Shown: one piece after another, positions 1 to 7,921 of the stretch
Numbering within the stretch: position 1 is the stretch's first letter
Layout of the letters: each line of letters begins with the position of its first letter
Source of the DNA: Acidobacteriota bacterium
GTDB lineage: Bacteria; Acidobacteriota; UBA6911; RPQK01; JACQSY01
DNA: 38,123 nt
Direction of reading: 5' to 3'
NCBI GenBank assembly: GCA_016211085.1
Contig: JACQSY010000123.1
Coordinates: 1 to 38,123, forward strand
Position numbers and translations under genes: made by a program
Notes under the pieces: generated by a model
What the model saw: the letters and a program-made list of their open reading frames with translations, nothing else
The model's database searches: none
Told to the model about the DNA's origin: nothing

Positions 1-321
1 ATCAGTGAGAGGCCAAGCAAGAAAAAAAGCGCCAAAAAAAGAAAGAACAACCGCCTGATGGAAAAGTAGAAACCCGCCCAAAAAGCAGGCGGCTTACCAC
101 TTGCCCACAGGCCCTACTACGAGTCGTTTTTCAAATGGAAACTAAGACCCCCTCGGGTTACATTTTAGATGGCGCGACCATACCACCCAAAGTTACATTT
201 TATGATGGCTTGACAGGGTCATTGGCCCTGTTGGCACCCTCCAGCACAACGCTTGTTGGACGCTCGGGTTCCCGGAGGGCGCCGGTGCCACCACTCAGGT
301 TGTTATTTTGCCCGGACTGGG
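1..321. other. Left-end non-coding region with possible tRNA-operon terminator
   Basis: No convincing gene is seen here. CCGCCTG at 51-57 and CAGGCGG at 86-92 form a 7-bp inverted repeat. Read on the minus strand, downstream of the tRNA genes, it is followed by a T-rich tract (about 50 down to 22), so it could be a weak rho-independent terminator with a large loop. A short near-repeat (GTTACATTTTAGATGGC at 157-173 and a copy with one extra base at 192-209) and a small hairpin (ACAGGG/CCCTGT, about 212-230) are also visible. A tRNA-Gly or tuf gene, common after Thr/Tyr tRNAs in many bacteria, is not seen in this stretch. Confidence 0.4.
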
Positions 322-406
322 TGGAGGGGGCAGGATTCGAACCTGCGTAGACCCGAAGGTCGACGGGTTTACAGCCCGTTGCCATTGTCCGCTCGACCAC
401 CCCTCC
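322..406 (-). tRNA. tRNA-Tyr (anticodon GTA)
   Basis: On the minus strand the acceptor stem GGAGGGG pairs with CCCCTCC (+ strand 323-329), with discriminator A at 322. The T-arm lies at + strand 330-346 (GCAGG-TTCGAAT-CCTGC when read on minus). The anticodon stem-loop holds CTGTAAA, giving GTA for tyrosine. Its length of about 85 nt includes a long variable arm, as expected of a class II bacterial tRNA-Tyr. It lies downstream of tRNA-Thr on the same strand with its own candidate promoter in between. Confidence 0.95.
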
Positions 407-448
407 AAGACGTACAGAGCCTTTCCTAATCGGACTTAAAAAATTTTT

Positions 449-477
449 AGTATAGCATTCCCGTGAAACCAAAACAA
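449..477 (-). promoter_or_regulatory. Candidate promoter for tRNA-Tyr
   Basis: On the minus strand TTGTTT (477-472) is followed by a 17-nt spacer and TATACT (454-449). The -10 is extended by TG at 457-456 (TGCTATACT). A start near 442 would give a leader of about 35 nt before the tRNA 5' end at 406. The -35 is a weak match and the extended -10 is strong. Confidence 0.55.
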
Positions 478-542
478 AAAAGGTCTGCGCACGCGCACGC
501 ACGCTATGGGGTACCCTAGAGATGGCGACCCGGGGGGGCTGG

Positions 543-614
543 AGCTGGCGAAGGGAATCGAACCCCCAACCTACTGATTACAAATCAGTTGCTCTACCGT
601 TGAGCTACGCCAGC
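543..614 (-). tRNA. tRNA-Thr (anticodon TGT)
   Basis: The minus-strand acceptor GCTGGCG (614-608) pairs with CGCCAGC (550-544). The anticodon loop TTTGTAA gives TGT, threonine. The T-loop TTCGATT is present, and the length is 72 nt. The first 21 nt of the tRNA lie inside the 3' end of the upstream glycosyltransferase reading frame. Confidence 0.94.
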
Positions 615-1694
615 CTGCTGTTCCACACTACCATGGGCATTAGAACCAGTAAAGAAACAGGAATGGTCTTGAAAGCTCAACTGCCTTGCAGAAACACGAA
701 ACCTGATCAACAAACGGTAGAACTCCACGTCTGAGATTCTCCTTTTTCTCCGAAGCCGCTTCCGGCTGGACCAATTCCTCGGAAAACCCTTCAAGCCGTC
801 TACGTACGCCAGGATGAGTGCACGCACCAGAAGTCTCAAAGAGCGAGAACGACGGAAGTTGCCGGCCGGTCCGCGCATCAAGAGGGCCGCCCAGAGGTTC
901 CAGTGCCAACGATTGAGTGTAAACAACGGAGTCAGCAGCAGAATGGGCACTGGAAAATTCTTTACAGCCAACCAAAAGCGGTTTCGTTCGATCCAATAAA
1001 CCCTCTGCAGTGAATACGCACCTGCCGTGGAGGAATGGCGGTGATAAACCACTGCACGAGGTTCGTAAATACAGATCCAACCCATCCAGCGCGCACGCAC
1101 ACCAAGATCGGCGTCATCTCCATAGGCAAAGAAGCTCTCGTCAAAACCTCCGAGCTCTTCCAGCAATCTCTTGCGGTAAAGAGCGGCACAGCCGTCCGGG
1201 AAAAAAACCTCTTCCCGCTTGTCATATTGCCCGCGATCCACTTCTCCCGTTCCGCGTCCGCGATTTTGGCCGTCTGGATACATGAGATGCCCGGCTTTGT
1301 CGATAATATTGGTTCGATAAATCAGAATCTTGGAAGCACACATCCCCACACGCGGGGAGAGGCTTGCAGTCTTGACCAGATACTCCAACCAATAGGGGTC
1401 TGCCACAGCATCGTTGTTGAGAAGTGCAACCCACTCGCCTCTAGCCAGGTGAATTCCGTGATTGCACCCTGCGGCAAAGCCGGTATTGCTGTCCAGGACA
1501 GTCAGGTGCACGCGAGAGTCATCAACAGATCTGACAATATCGTTGCTGTGATCTGTGGAGCCGTTGTCCACAATAATCAATTCAATGTCTCGGTACGTCT
1601 GCTTCTGTAGGGATTCCAGGCACTCTTTGAGGAGCTGTGCACGGTTGTAGTTTACAACCACGACCGATACCAGAGGCGAACTCATGATCGACAT
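594..1694 (-). CDS. Glycosyltransferase family 2 (rhamnosyltransferase-like)
   Basis: A 366-aa GT-A fold enzyme expected to act on the cytoplasmic face and add a sugar from a nucleotide donor to a lipid-linked glycan. Visible motifs: the N-terminal strand VSVVVVNYN (about residues 9-17), VDNGSTD (42-48, nucleotide binding), LNND (92-95, the metal-binding DxD equivalent), GGFDESFF (182-189) and GDDADL (192-197). Most paralogues in this window have ED instead of DD at the last motif. The C-terminus is basic (SSRKRLRRKRR), perhaps for membrane association. ATG at 1694 is used; a second ATG at 1685 is equally plausible. The last codons run into the tRNA-Thr gene. Donor and acceptor sugars cannot be told from sequence. 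Confidence 0.88.
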   Translation of the reverse strand: MSIMSSPLVSVVVVNYNRAQLLKECLESLQKQTYRDIELIIVDNGSTDHSNDIVRSVDDSRVHLTVLDSNTGFAAGCNHGIHLARGEWVALLNNDAVADPYWLEYLVKTASLSPRVGMCASKILIYRTNIIDKAGHLMYPDGQNRGRGTGEVDRGQYDKREEVFFPDGCAALYRKRLLEELGGFDESFFAYGDDADLGVRARWMGWICIYEPRAVVYHRHSSTAGAYSLQRVYWIERNRFWLAVKNFPVPILLLTPLFTLNRWHWNLWAALLMRGPAGNFRRSRSLRLLVRALILAYVDGLKGFPRNWSSRKRLRRKRRISDVEFYRLLIRFRVSARQLSFQDHSCFFTGSNAHGSVEQQAGVAQR

Positions 1695-1757
1695 CTCTCG
1701 TCCGGAACGAAACTACAACAAAACTCCGGTCGTATCGACGCTTCTTGAAAGATATTA

Positions 1758-2741
1758 CTACTTCAACGCGAACACAGGTCCGTCCAGTGAAGCGCAGACA
1801 GTAACCGTGGCTCCCCGGCCTATAAAGGATTCGGCCACCGCCAGGGGTTGTGCCAGCATAACAAATCCAAAGTATGTTGCTTTTCTAAGAAACTTAAGTT
1901 GAGCTGTGTTGGCTTGGTGGCGCTTTCTCACGTTAAGTGACATCGGGTCCAAAACGGGAAACAGGCTGGACACAAGGGCGGCCGCATTGTCGCGGAGGGA
2001 AAAATGCCGGAGCTTGCGCACCCGGTAGCCCGCCCGGCCTAACAAATGAATCAAAGCATCGGTATTATAGTTGCAGATATGGCGCGGACAGTCGTAGCCA
2101 TACCAGCGGCTGCCAAGAATTTTCGCCTGCAAACTTTGGTTGTTGGGTACCTGCACAATCAATTTGCCAGGACGATGCATCAGATCGTGCAGGGAGCGCA
2201 AAAACTTTAGTGGAGAAGCGATATGTTCCAAAGTGTGGAACAAAGTCACCGTATGGAATCTTCCCTGTTGTACCAGCCGTTCTCTCTCGGAGCTTAGAAA
2301 AAACCTTTCTGGTAACTGCTCTCGTGCTGCCCGGACCGCCTCGGTAGAATCGTCCAACCCGTATGCATCCAACCCTGCAACACAGGCGAGTCTCACAAAA
2401 GTACCATTGCCACAGCCTATGTCGAGCAGCCGTTCTCTAGATTTGGATACTGAAAGAACAAACTTGAGCTGATCCTTCGCCAATACCCAATCTCTGTATC
2501 TTCGTTCAAGGCCTCCCAGTTTCCCCTGTTCCTGCCACCAATAGCCGTCCGGATAGTAAGACTCCATAGAGCCGGGAAACTGTTTTTCATCCTGAAACAA
2601 CAATCCACAGCTCGAACACCGAAAAAGCAAGAACAGCCGATTTGTGGTTTCAAAAAAGCGATCTGAAAGCCAACAGGACGGCTCACATTTGGCGTATTCG
2701 CACACAGGACATTCAATCATCGGCAAGTCACTTCGATGCAT
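1758..2741 (-). CDS. Class I SAM-dependent methyltransferase with N-terminal zinc ribbon
   Basis: 327 aa. Cys11/Cys14 and Cys42/Cys45 form a CPVC...CSSC zinc-ribbon-like pair. A Rossmann methyltransferase domain follows: LLDIGCGNGTFV (motif I, about 105-116), YGLDDS (about 127-132, ribose-binding acid), then TLFHTLEHI. The C-terminal part has hydrophobic stretches (LVSSLFPVLD, YFGFVMLAQPLAVA) that may contact the membrane. Such proteins are common in polysaccharide loci, where they methylate sugars or lipid-linked intermediates; the substrate here is unknown. It starts 4 nt after the stop of the upstream GT2 gene, so the two are probably translated from one mRNA. ATG at 2720 is an alternative start that would begin just before the zinc ribbon. 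Confidence 0.85.
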   Translation of the reverse strand: MHRSDLPMIECPVCEYAKCEPSCWLSDRFFETTNRLFLLFRCSSCGLLFQDEKQFPGSMESYYPDGYWWQEQGKLGGLERRYRDWVLAKDQLKFVLSVSKSRERLLDIGCGNGTFVRLACVAGLDAYGLDDSTEAVRAAREQLPERFFLSSERERLVQQGRFHTVTLFHTLEHIASPLKFLRSLHDLMHRPGKLIVQVPNNQSLQAKILGSRWYGYDCPRHICNYNTDALIHLLGRAGYRVRKLRHFSLRDNAAALVSSLFPVLDPMSLNVRKRHQANTAQLKFLRKATYFGFVMLAQPLAVAESFIGRGATVTVCASLDGPVFALK

Positions 2742-2745
2742 TCTG

Positions 2746-3471
2746 CTAGGGTCCGACCGCCGCTTCCTTTGTGATTTTTACAGAGCGCTTCTTCCTTCTA
2801 TAAAAGAAACGCTTCTTGAACAAGAAAAGCAGGTTGTGCCAACCGTCCTTTAAAGGCTTGAGCTTTTTCTCGCCAGCCCTGTTGGAATAGCTGATGGAGA
2901 TCTCCTTAAAACCGATTTCAGAATTGCTTAAGGCTTCGATTTTGATTTCCTCAGAAAAAGCCATTCCGTCGCTGCGGAGGTCCATCTTTTGCAAGGCGTC
3001 CTTGCAAAAGATCCACATGCCTGATTGTGAATCTCGCACCCATCTAAAGTACAAAACCGACATCACAAAACTCAGGAACTTGTTGCCAATAAGATTGGTG
3101 GTGGCCATCGATCCCGCTTGTTGAATTGGAAACCGTGATGCCGACATTAGACCCACATTTGAGCTCAGGAAGTTTTCAAGAAGGTAGGACAAAGAATCGA
3201 CAGGGTAGGAATGGTCGCCATCCAGAGTGATCACAATATCTCCCTGGGCGTGCAACAGCCCCGTTTTATAGGCGCGGCCATAGCCCCTTACCGCCTCCCT
3301 AATAACGCGGGCGCCCATCTTTTCCGCAATTGCAGCAGTTGAATCGGTAGAACCGTTATCAACGACGATGACCTCGTCCACAAATGAGGGGATTCGTGAG
3401 AGTACTTTCTGAATGCCTTCTTCTTCGTTAAGGCAGGGAATCACCACCGTGAGCTTATGATCTCGATACAT
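2746..3471 (-). CDS. GT2 glycosyltransferase, polyprenol-phosphate sugar synthase type
   Basis: 241 aa, compact, with no C-terminal membrane pair. Motifs: VVIPCLNEEEGI (9-20), VDNGSTDST (38-46), RGYGRAYKTG (62-71) and the metal-binding TLDGDHSYP (82-90). This pattern is typical of dolichol/undecaprenyl-phosphate mannose or glucose synthases, which make a lipid-phosphate sugar donor for GT-C enzymes. The upstream neighbour is exactly such a GT-C candidate (TMTC-like), whose 3' end overlaps this start by 17 nt. A donor-acceptor pairing between the two is inferred from family knowledge and linkage. Confidence 0.86.
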   Translation of the reverse strand: MYRDHKLTVVIPCLNEEEGIQKVLSRIPSFVDEVIVVDNGSTDSTAAIAEKMGARVIREAVRGYGRAYKTGLLHAQGDIVITLDGDHSYPVDSLSYLLENFLSSNVGLMSASRFPIQQAGSMATTNLIGNKFLSFVMSVLYFRWVRDSQSGMWIFCKDALQKMDLRSDGMAFSEEIKIEALSNSEIGFKEISISYSNRAGEKKLKPLKDGWHNLLFLFKKRFFYRRKKRSVKITKEAAVGP

Positions 3472-5569
3472 GACGATTCACTTCGTTCAACAGCTCATGA
3501 ATATTGCGAAGCAGTGGTCCTTCAGGCGAAAGCTCCAGAGCCTTCTCCAAGTGTTCGAGCGCCAGAGCGGCCTTGCCTGTACGATGGTAAAGCACTCCAA
3601 GGTTATAGTGTATTTCTGCGGAGTTGGGAAATAAATTCAGGCTCCTGAGATTCGTTTCAATTGCTTTTGCAGTTTCACCCGTCGCCTCATAGCTGCTGGC
3701 GAGCATTCCCCACGCATCAAGCTTGGGTTGGAGAGCGCAGGCATTCTCTAGGTACGGAATGGCGGACCTGTAATCCCGGATCTGAAAATAACTATAGCCC
3801 ATCCAGTACTGGCCTTCAGGAAAATTCGGGAAGACCCGTACGAAATGGATCAAGTATTCAATTGCCTGATCGTAGTATCCAGACTCGACAAATATCATTC
3901 CCAGGTTGAACCAGATTCCCGCAATCAATTCGTTTTGAGAACCCACCCGCAACCCCTGATGGAAATGGCGCACCGCCTTTTTCCTCGCCTCCAGAGCTTG
4001 CTCTGGCCTTCCCTGAAGCTGACGAATGAGTCCAATCTCCTTGTAACAGCTTCCGAGGTTTCCATAGGCAAAGGCATCAGCCGGGTTCAAGGCGATTGCC
4101 TTTTCAAGACTCTTGATCCCTTGGGATGAAAGCAAGATCCCTTCTTCAAGTTCACCACCGCGTCGTGCCTCTTGTGCCAGATCATGATAAATGGCTCCCA
4201 GATTGCTCCAGGAGGCAGCCTGATTGGGATCCAACTCAAGACTCTTCAAGGTATACCGCAGTGCCTTGCTTGACTCCCTTTCGCCCTGATAGATGACACC
4301 CAGATTCGTATTCGCGCGATAGGAGCCCGGCGCCGCCTTCAGGGTTGCTTCCCATAAAGTTCGCTCATCCTTCCAGTCTCGGTTCCGGCGCACGGTCATA
4401 ACAACAGATAAAATGACCACAAGAATGAATAAGCCGCTCGCCAGAACTTGGCGATCTTTTTCTTGAATCGCTTTCTGGAGTAAGAGCCCTCCTGCTAGGG
4501 AAATTCCAACCAAGGGCAAGTACATGAAGTGGTCAGCCGCGAGCTCATGAAAAGGAATTAGCTGGAGAACAGGAAGAAGAGCAACGAAGAACCATAGAAG
4601 CCCAAACGTAAGCCGCCGGTCACGAGAAATCAGGAAAACAGTTGCAAACAGGTATCCCACCGTAATGAGAATGGCCAAGAGAGTAGCCGGGTCGAGCAAG
4701 CCTTTTGAAACCTTAAAAACGTCTCCCGTGTAATCGGCGATCAAGGGATGGGGAAATACCGCAAGCTTCAGATAATGAACGAACAATTTAAACGACGTCC
4801 CCACATGGGTGGTCCAAGCGCCTCCCCAATAGCCGATCATGCGGCTCGCTTGATTCCAAAAAACAGCCCAGTAAAGAGACAAAATCGATAAGAGGAGAAA
4901 AATAACGTAAAGCCACACGTTCTTACGCGCCAGCACCGGAAACGGCTGCTGGACTACTGGCTGTTTCTTAGTACGCGGGGCAACTACAGGTATGAAAAAA
5001 TCCCAGAGGAGAAGCAGAGCGGGAAAGACGATAGCCACTTCCTTCGACAAAATCCCCAGTAAAAAGCAAAGAGCAGAGCCTGCCAAATAGAGCGGCTTCC
5101 GAAGCTTCCTGTATTGCGCGTAACAAAGAAGGGCAGTAACGACGAAAAAGGTAGCCAGCAGATCCTTTCGTCCTGAGATATACGCCACAGCCGCGGTCTG
5201 GACAGGGTGAACGGCAAAAATCACAGCGCCGGCAAAGGAAGACAGGGCTGAACGGGTCACCATTCGAAAAAGGGCAAAAAGCGCCACAACGTTAAGCCCG
5301 TGCAGCATTACGTTCAGCAAGTGGTATCCAAATGGATTGTCTCCGCCCTGGGCATAGTTAAATGCATAGGTTAGTGTCCGAACTGGACGGTATCCCTCCA
5401 AGCTCAAAATCTCGCTCCAGCGCAGACGGGTGACCTGAGGGTTCTGGTAGATCATGGTTAAGTCATCGAACACAAATCCGTGAGTGAGCGTGTTCGCGTA
5501 AACGACGAACCCGGACAGAAACAGCACCACCGTAGCAAGAAAACTTCCTCGGCTATTTTCCCCCAACAC
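3455..5569 (-). CDS. TMTC-like GT-C membrane protein with C-terminal TPR repeats
   Basis: 704 aa. Residues 1 to about 400 hold around ten membrane segments. The first luminal/periplasmic loop carries the GT-C acid pair FVFDD (D35, D36), followed by NPFGYHLLNVMLHGLN. The later loop has FPHPLIADYT and LPVLQLIPFHELAADHFMYLP, which are hallmarks of the TMTC/O-mannosyltransferase-like family. Residues from about 420 to the end hold six or so TPR units (for example ANTNLGVIYQGE, ASWSNLGAIYHD, AEIHYNLGVLYHRTGK). The family transfers sugar from a polyprenyl-phosphate donor to protein or glycan outside the cytoplasm. The start is GTG at 5569, with GGAGG about 12 nt upstream on minus. It overlaps both neighbours by 17 nt. 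Confidence 0.85.
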   Translation of the reverse strand: MLGENSRGSFLATVVLFLSGFVVYANTLTHGFVFDDLTMIYQNPQVTRLRWSEILSLEGYRPVRTLTYAFNYAQGGDNPFGYHLLNVMLHGLNVVALFALFRMVTRSALSSFAGAVIFAVHPVQTAAVAYISGRKDLLATFFVVTALLCYAQYRKLRKPLYLAGSALCFLLGILSKEVAIVFPALLLLWDFFIPVVAPRTKKQPVVQQPFPVLARKNVWLYVIFLLLSILSLYWAVFWNQASRMIGYWGGAWTTHVGTSFKLFVHYLKLAVFPHPLIADYTGDVFKVSKGLLDPATLLAILITVGYLFATVFLISRDRRLTFGLLWFFVALLPVLQLIPFHELAADHFMYLPLVGISLAGGLLLQKAIQEKDRQVLASGLFILVVILSVVMTVRRNRDWKDERTLWEATLKAAPGSYRANTNLGVIYQGERESSKALRYTLKSLELDPNQAASWSNLGAIYHDLAQEARRGGELEEGILLSSQGIKSLEKAIALNPADAFAYGNLGSCYKEIGLIRQLQGRPEQALEARKKAVRHFHQGLRVGSQNELIAGIWFNLGMIFVESGYYDQAIEYLIHFVRVFPNFPEGQYWMGYSYFQIRDYRSAIPYLENACALQPKLDAWGMLASSYEATGETAKAIETNLRSLNLFPNSAEIHYNLGVLYHRTGKAALALEHLEKALELSPEGPLLRNIHELLNEVNRHVSRS

Positions 5570-6701
5570 CAGCCTTTACGACCTCCAGGAGCTCCAGGAT
5601 GGTCCCAACTACTTGAGACCAGTTTAGTTGCGTCCGGAACTTTCGAATATTACGTTGAAATTCTATTTTTAAATTGCGTTGGTGGAACTCGAGCATTCTT
5701 TCACTTAGCATCAGCGGACGATCAGGAGGTACCAGGAAACCCGTCTCGCCATCTTTGACGACCTCTGAGATGCCTCCCACGTCAGTGGCGAGGACTGGCA
5801 CGCTAAACCGGTATGCCAGGGGAATAATGCCACTCTGACTGGCATCACGGTAAGGTAGCACGAGGAGATCAGTGTTTCCGAAGATCCTCCCCACGTCCTC
5901 ATTTGGAATATAACGGTTTTCCCACGTAACCCACTCACTAATACCGAGTTCGCGAGCCAACTCCAAGTACGGTTCGGGTTTCACGTAGAATTCTCCCGCG
6001 ATGGTGGCCCTGAAAGGAATTTTTCCTCTCAAAAACCCCAGCGCCTTCAAAAACGAATCCAGGCCCTTGTATTCCCTGATATTCCCAAAAAACAGCACTC
6101 TCAGTGAGTCACCTTGGCTGTTGTCCGACGAATCATGAAGCGGAAATAGATCAAATTCCGGCAATAACATCTTTTTGACCGGGGCGCCGTGATTATATTG
6201 ACGCACCTCCTGGAGCAGCTTCTCGGCATGAACCATAAAGCCATCAAACCGGGTAAAAGCTCCTTGGATCAGGAGACGCTCCAAATGGCGGGCACCGGGA
6301 ACACGGGGTCGCTCATGTGCATGGACGTTGTGGCAAATCAACAAAAGAGGAACTCTGAGCTGACGGCGGACTTTCAGAGCAACGCTGCGATAAGCAAGCC
6401 CAAAAAAGGGCTGCCACCACTGGAAGATAACGGCATGTGGAGCGTAATCCACGATACGACGGGCCGCCAAATTCCAGGTAGTCCAGTTAAAAGGATCCAG
6501 GAGAGGCTCCGCAGGAATCTGTACGAACTCACGACTTTGATCCAGTTGGGTCGTGGCTGGGAAGAGCAACGCAGGGTATTGCTTTTGAAACGACAGTGTC
6601 AGAACCTCATGCCTTTTTGAAAGCTCTCGATAGAGGCAGGATGTGTAATGCGCAATGCCCCCGCGAAACGGAAACGCCAGCCCCACCAGAATAAACTTCA
6701 T
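5553..6701 (-). CDS. Glycosyltransferase family 4 (GT-B fold)
   Basis: 382 aa. N-terminal acceptor domain FPFRGGIAHYTSCLYREL and middle motif RVLFFGNIREYKGLDSFLKAL. The C-terminal nucleotide-binding part has VLPYRDASQSGIIPLAY (the EX7E-like region, with S/G in place of the usual first Glu) and LATDVGGISEVVKDGETGFL. Expected to be a retaining, metal-independent transferase at the inner membrane using a nucleotide sugar. ATG start at 6701; the 3' end overlaps the next gene by 17 nt. The gap from the upstream GT2 gene is 49 nt, so it is probably in the same operon. Confidence 0.87.
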   Translation of the reverse strand: MKFILVGLAFPFRGGIAHYTSCLYRELSKRHEVLTLSFQKQYPALLFPATTQLDQSREFVQIPAEPLLDPFNWTTWNLAARRIVDYAPHAVIFQWWQPFFGLAYRSVALKVRRQLRVPLLLICHNVHAHERPRVPGARHLERLLIQGAFTRFDGFMVHAEKLLQEVRQYNHGAPVKKMLLPEFDLFPLHDSSDNSQGDSLRVLFFGNIREYKGLDSFLKALGFLRGKIPFRATIAGEFYVKPEPYLELARELGISEWVTWENRYIPNEDVGRIFGNTDLLVLPYRDASQSGIIPLAYRFSVPVLATDVGGISEVVKDGETGFLVPPDRPLMLSERMLEFHQRNLKIEFQRNIRKFRTQLNWSQVVGTILELLEVVKAGVGGK

Positions 6702-6750
6702 CAGACATCCCTGGGTTCGCTACAAAGGTAAAGGATCATTCAGGAAAACT

Positions 6751-7791
6751 TCAGCGTTGAGGATTGATTCTTTTTGTGAGTTTCTGGTCTTCGAAATGCC
6801 TGGCACGCCAAGGGTCCCACGATTCAGAAGCTGGTGGGGAATTTAGCTTCCCCAGCACTTGGCGAATCGAATAGGCGTCTTCCCGCCGGGAGGAATAAGC
6901 AATCATTTCCGCAAGCAGCCCAAAAAAAATAAACTGAACACCAATGATCAGCAGGAGGATGCCGAGTAGGAATGCCGGGCGACCCTCAATCCAACGCCCG
7001 AAAAACCATCCCAGGCTCAGATAGCCTTCAATAACCAGACCTATGCTGAAAAGAAAGAGTCCCAAAATGCCAAAAACATGAAGAGGTTTGTTATTGTAGC
7101 GGGTCAACATTATGACAGTGAGAAGATCAAAAAAGCCGCCGAACAGCCGCCCCACGCCGTATTTGCTCTTTCCATAACGGCGACGTTGATGCTCGACTCT
7201 CACCTCGCCCACCCGGAATCCTCGATAACTCGCAAGCACTGGAATATACCGGTGCATTTCACCGTAAACCTTGATCTCCTCAATGACCTCCCTCCGGTAG
7301 GCCTTAAGCCCACAATTAAAGTCATGTAAGGGCACGCCGGTTAAGAAAGAAGTCAGCGAGTTAAAGATTCTGGAGGGTACGGTTTTGCTCACCGGATCAT
7401 TACGCTTCTGTTTCCATCCAGACACCAGATCGTGGCCGGCAGACAGCAGGTTGAGCAACTTTGAGATCTCACACGGACGGTCCTGAAGATCTGCGTCCAG
7501 CGTTACTATGACTTCTCCAGTGGCGTCTTCGAAGGCGGCGGAGAGCGCAGCGGATTTTCCAAAATTGCGGCGCAGGCGAATTATGATTATGCGGCTGTCT
7601 TCCCTTTGAAGCTTTTCCAAGAGCTCAAAGGAGCCATCCGTACTGCCATCATCCACAAAGATCAGCTCCTTCAACTGCCCATCAGACCTCTGCAGAGACC
7701 AACTTTCAGCCTCCCTCACGATCTCTTGATACAGCTCGCATAGCGACTCTTTTTCATTGTAGAGGGGAACAATTATCGATATACTTGCCAT
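6751..7791 (-). CDS. GT2 glycosyltransferase with two C-terminal membrane helices (GtrB/ArnC/DPM1-like)
   Basis: 346 aa. GT-A domain with IIVPLYNEKESL (6-17), FVDDGSTDGS (45-54), RRNFGKSAALSAAF (74-87) and LDADLQDRP (98-106), the classic signature of undecaprenyl-phosphate sugar transferases. Two hydrophobic helices follow at about 235-262 and 275-300 (VFGILGLFLFSIGL; LLGILLLIIGVQFIFFG), with a basic tail. It probably makes a polyprenyl-phosphate hexose or aminosugar at the cytoplasmic membrane for a GT-C enzyme such as the TMTC-like protein two genes downstream. It is first in the minus-strand set that runs toward the tRNAs, with an extended -10 promoter candidate 60 nt upstream. Confidence 0.9.
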   Translation of the reverse strand: MASISIIVPLYNEKESLCELYQEIVREAESWSLQRSDGQLKELIFVDDGSTDGSFELLEKLQREDSRIIIIRLRRNFGKSAALSAAFEDATGEVIVTLDADLQDRPCEISKLLNLLSAGHDLVSGWKQKRNDPVSKTVPSRIFNSLTSFLTGVPLHDFNCGLKAYRREVIEEIKVYGEMHRYIPVLASYRGFRVGEVRVEHQRRRYGKSKYGVGRLFGGFFDLLTVIMLTRYNNKPLHVFGILGLFLFSIGLVIEGYLSLGWFFGRWIEGRPAFLLGILLLIIGVQFIFFGLLAEMIAYSSRREDAYSIRQVLGKLNSPPASESWDPWRARHFEDQKLTKRINPQR

Positions 7792-7803
7792 CGATTAGCC
7801 GCT

Positions 7804-7830
7804 GGGCTGGGAAGGCTGATCACCTTCCAG
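7804..7830 (-). promoter_or_regulatory. Hairpin in 5' leader of the 7791 operon
   Basis: CCTTCCAG and CTGGGAAGG form an 8-bp stem with one bulged G around a CTGATCA loop. It lies between the candidate promoter at 7851-7859 and the ATG at 7791. It could shape the leader RNA; a regulatory role is not shown. Confidence 0.3.
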
Positions 7831-7850
7831 GGGTTTTTCGGTGCCGCTCG

Positions 7851-7859
7851 ATTATAACA
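7851..7859 (-). promoter_or_regulatory. Extended -10 promoter candidate for the 7791 operon
   Basis: The minus strand reads TGTTATAAT (7859 to 7851), a perfect TATAAT with the TGn extension. No good -35 is seen at 17 nt, as is usual for extended -10 promoters. A start near 7844 gives a leader of about 53 nt. Confidence 0.55.
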
Positions 7860-7921
7860 CGTCGAGCTTGACTGTCTTGTAGATCCTCTCATTTGGTTAA
7901 GGCCGGACGGTTAGATAAGTG

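Noticed and set aside
484..505. Alternating purine-pyrimidine tract (GCGCACGCGCACGCAC) as Z-DNA-forming signal
   Set aside because: Short, unique, and located in a tRNA spacer; no functional support from sequence alone.
1035..1610. 191-codon plus-strand open frame inside the first GT2 gene
   Set aside because: It is antisense to a gene with complete GT2 motifs, and its own translation shows no domain pattern.
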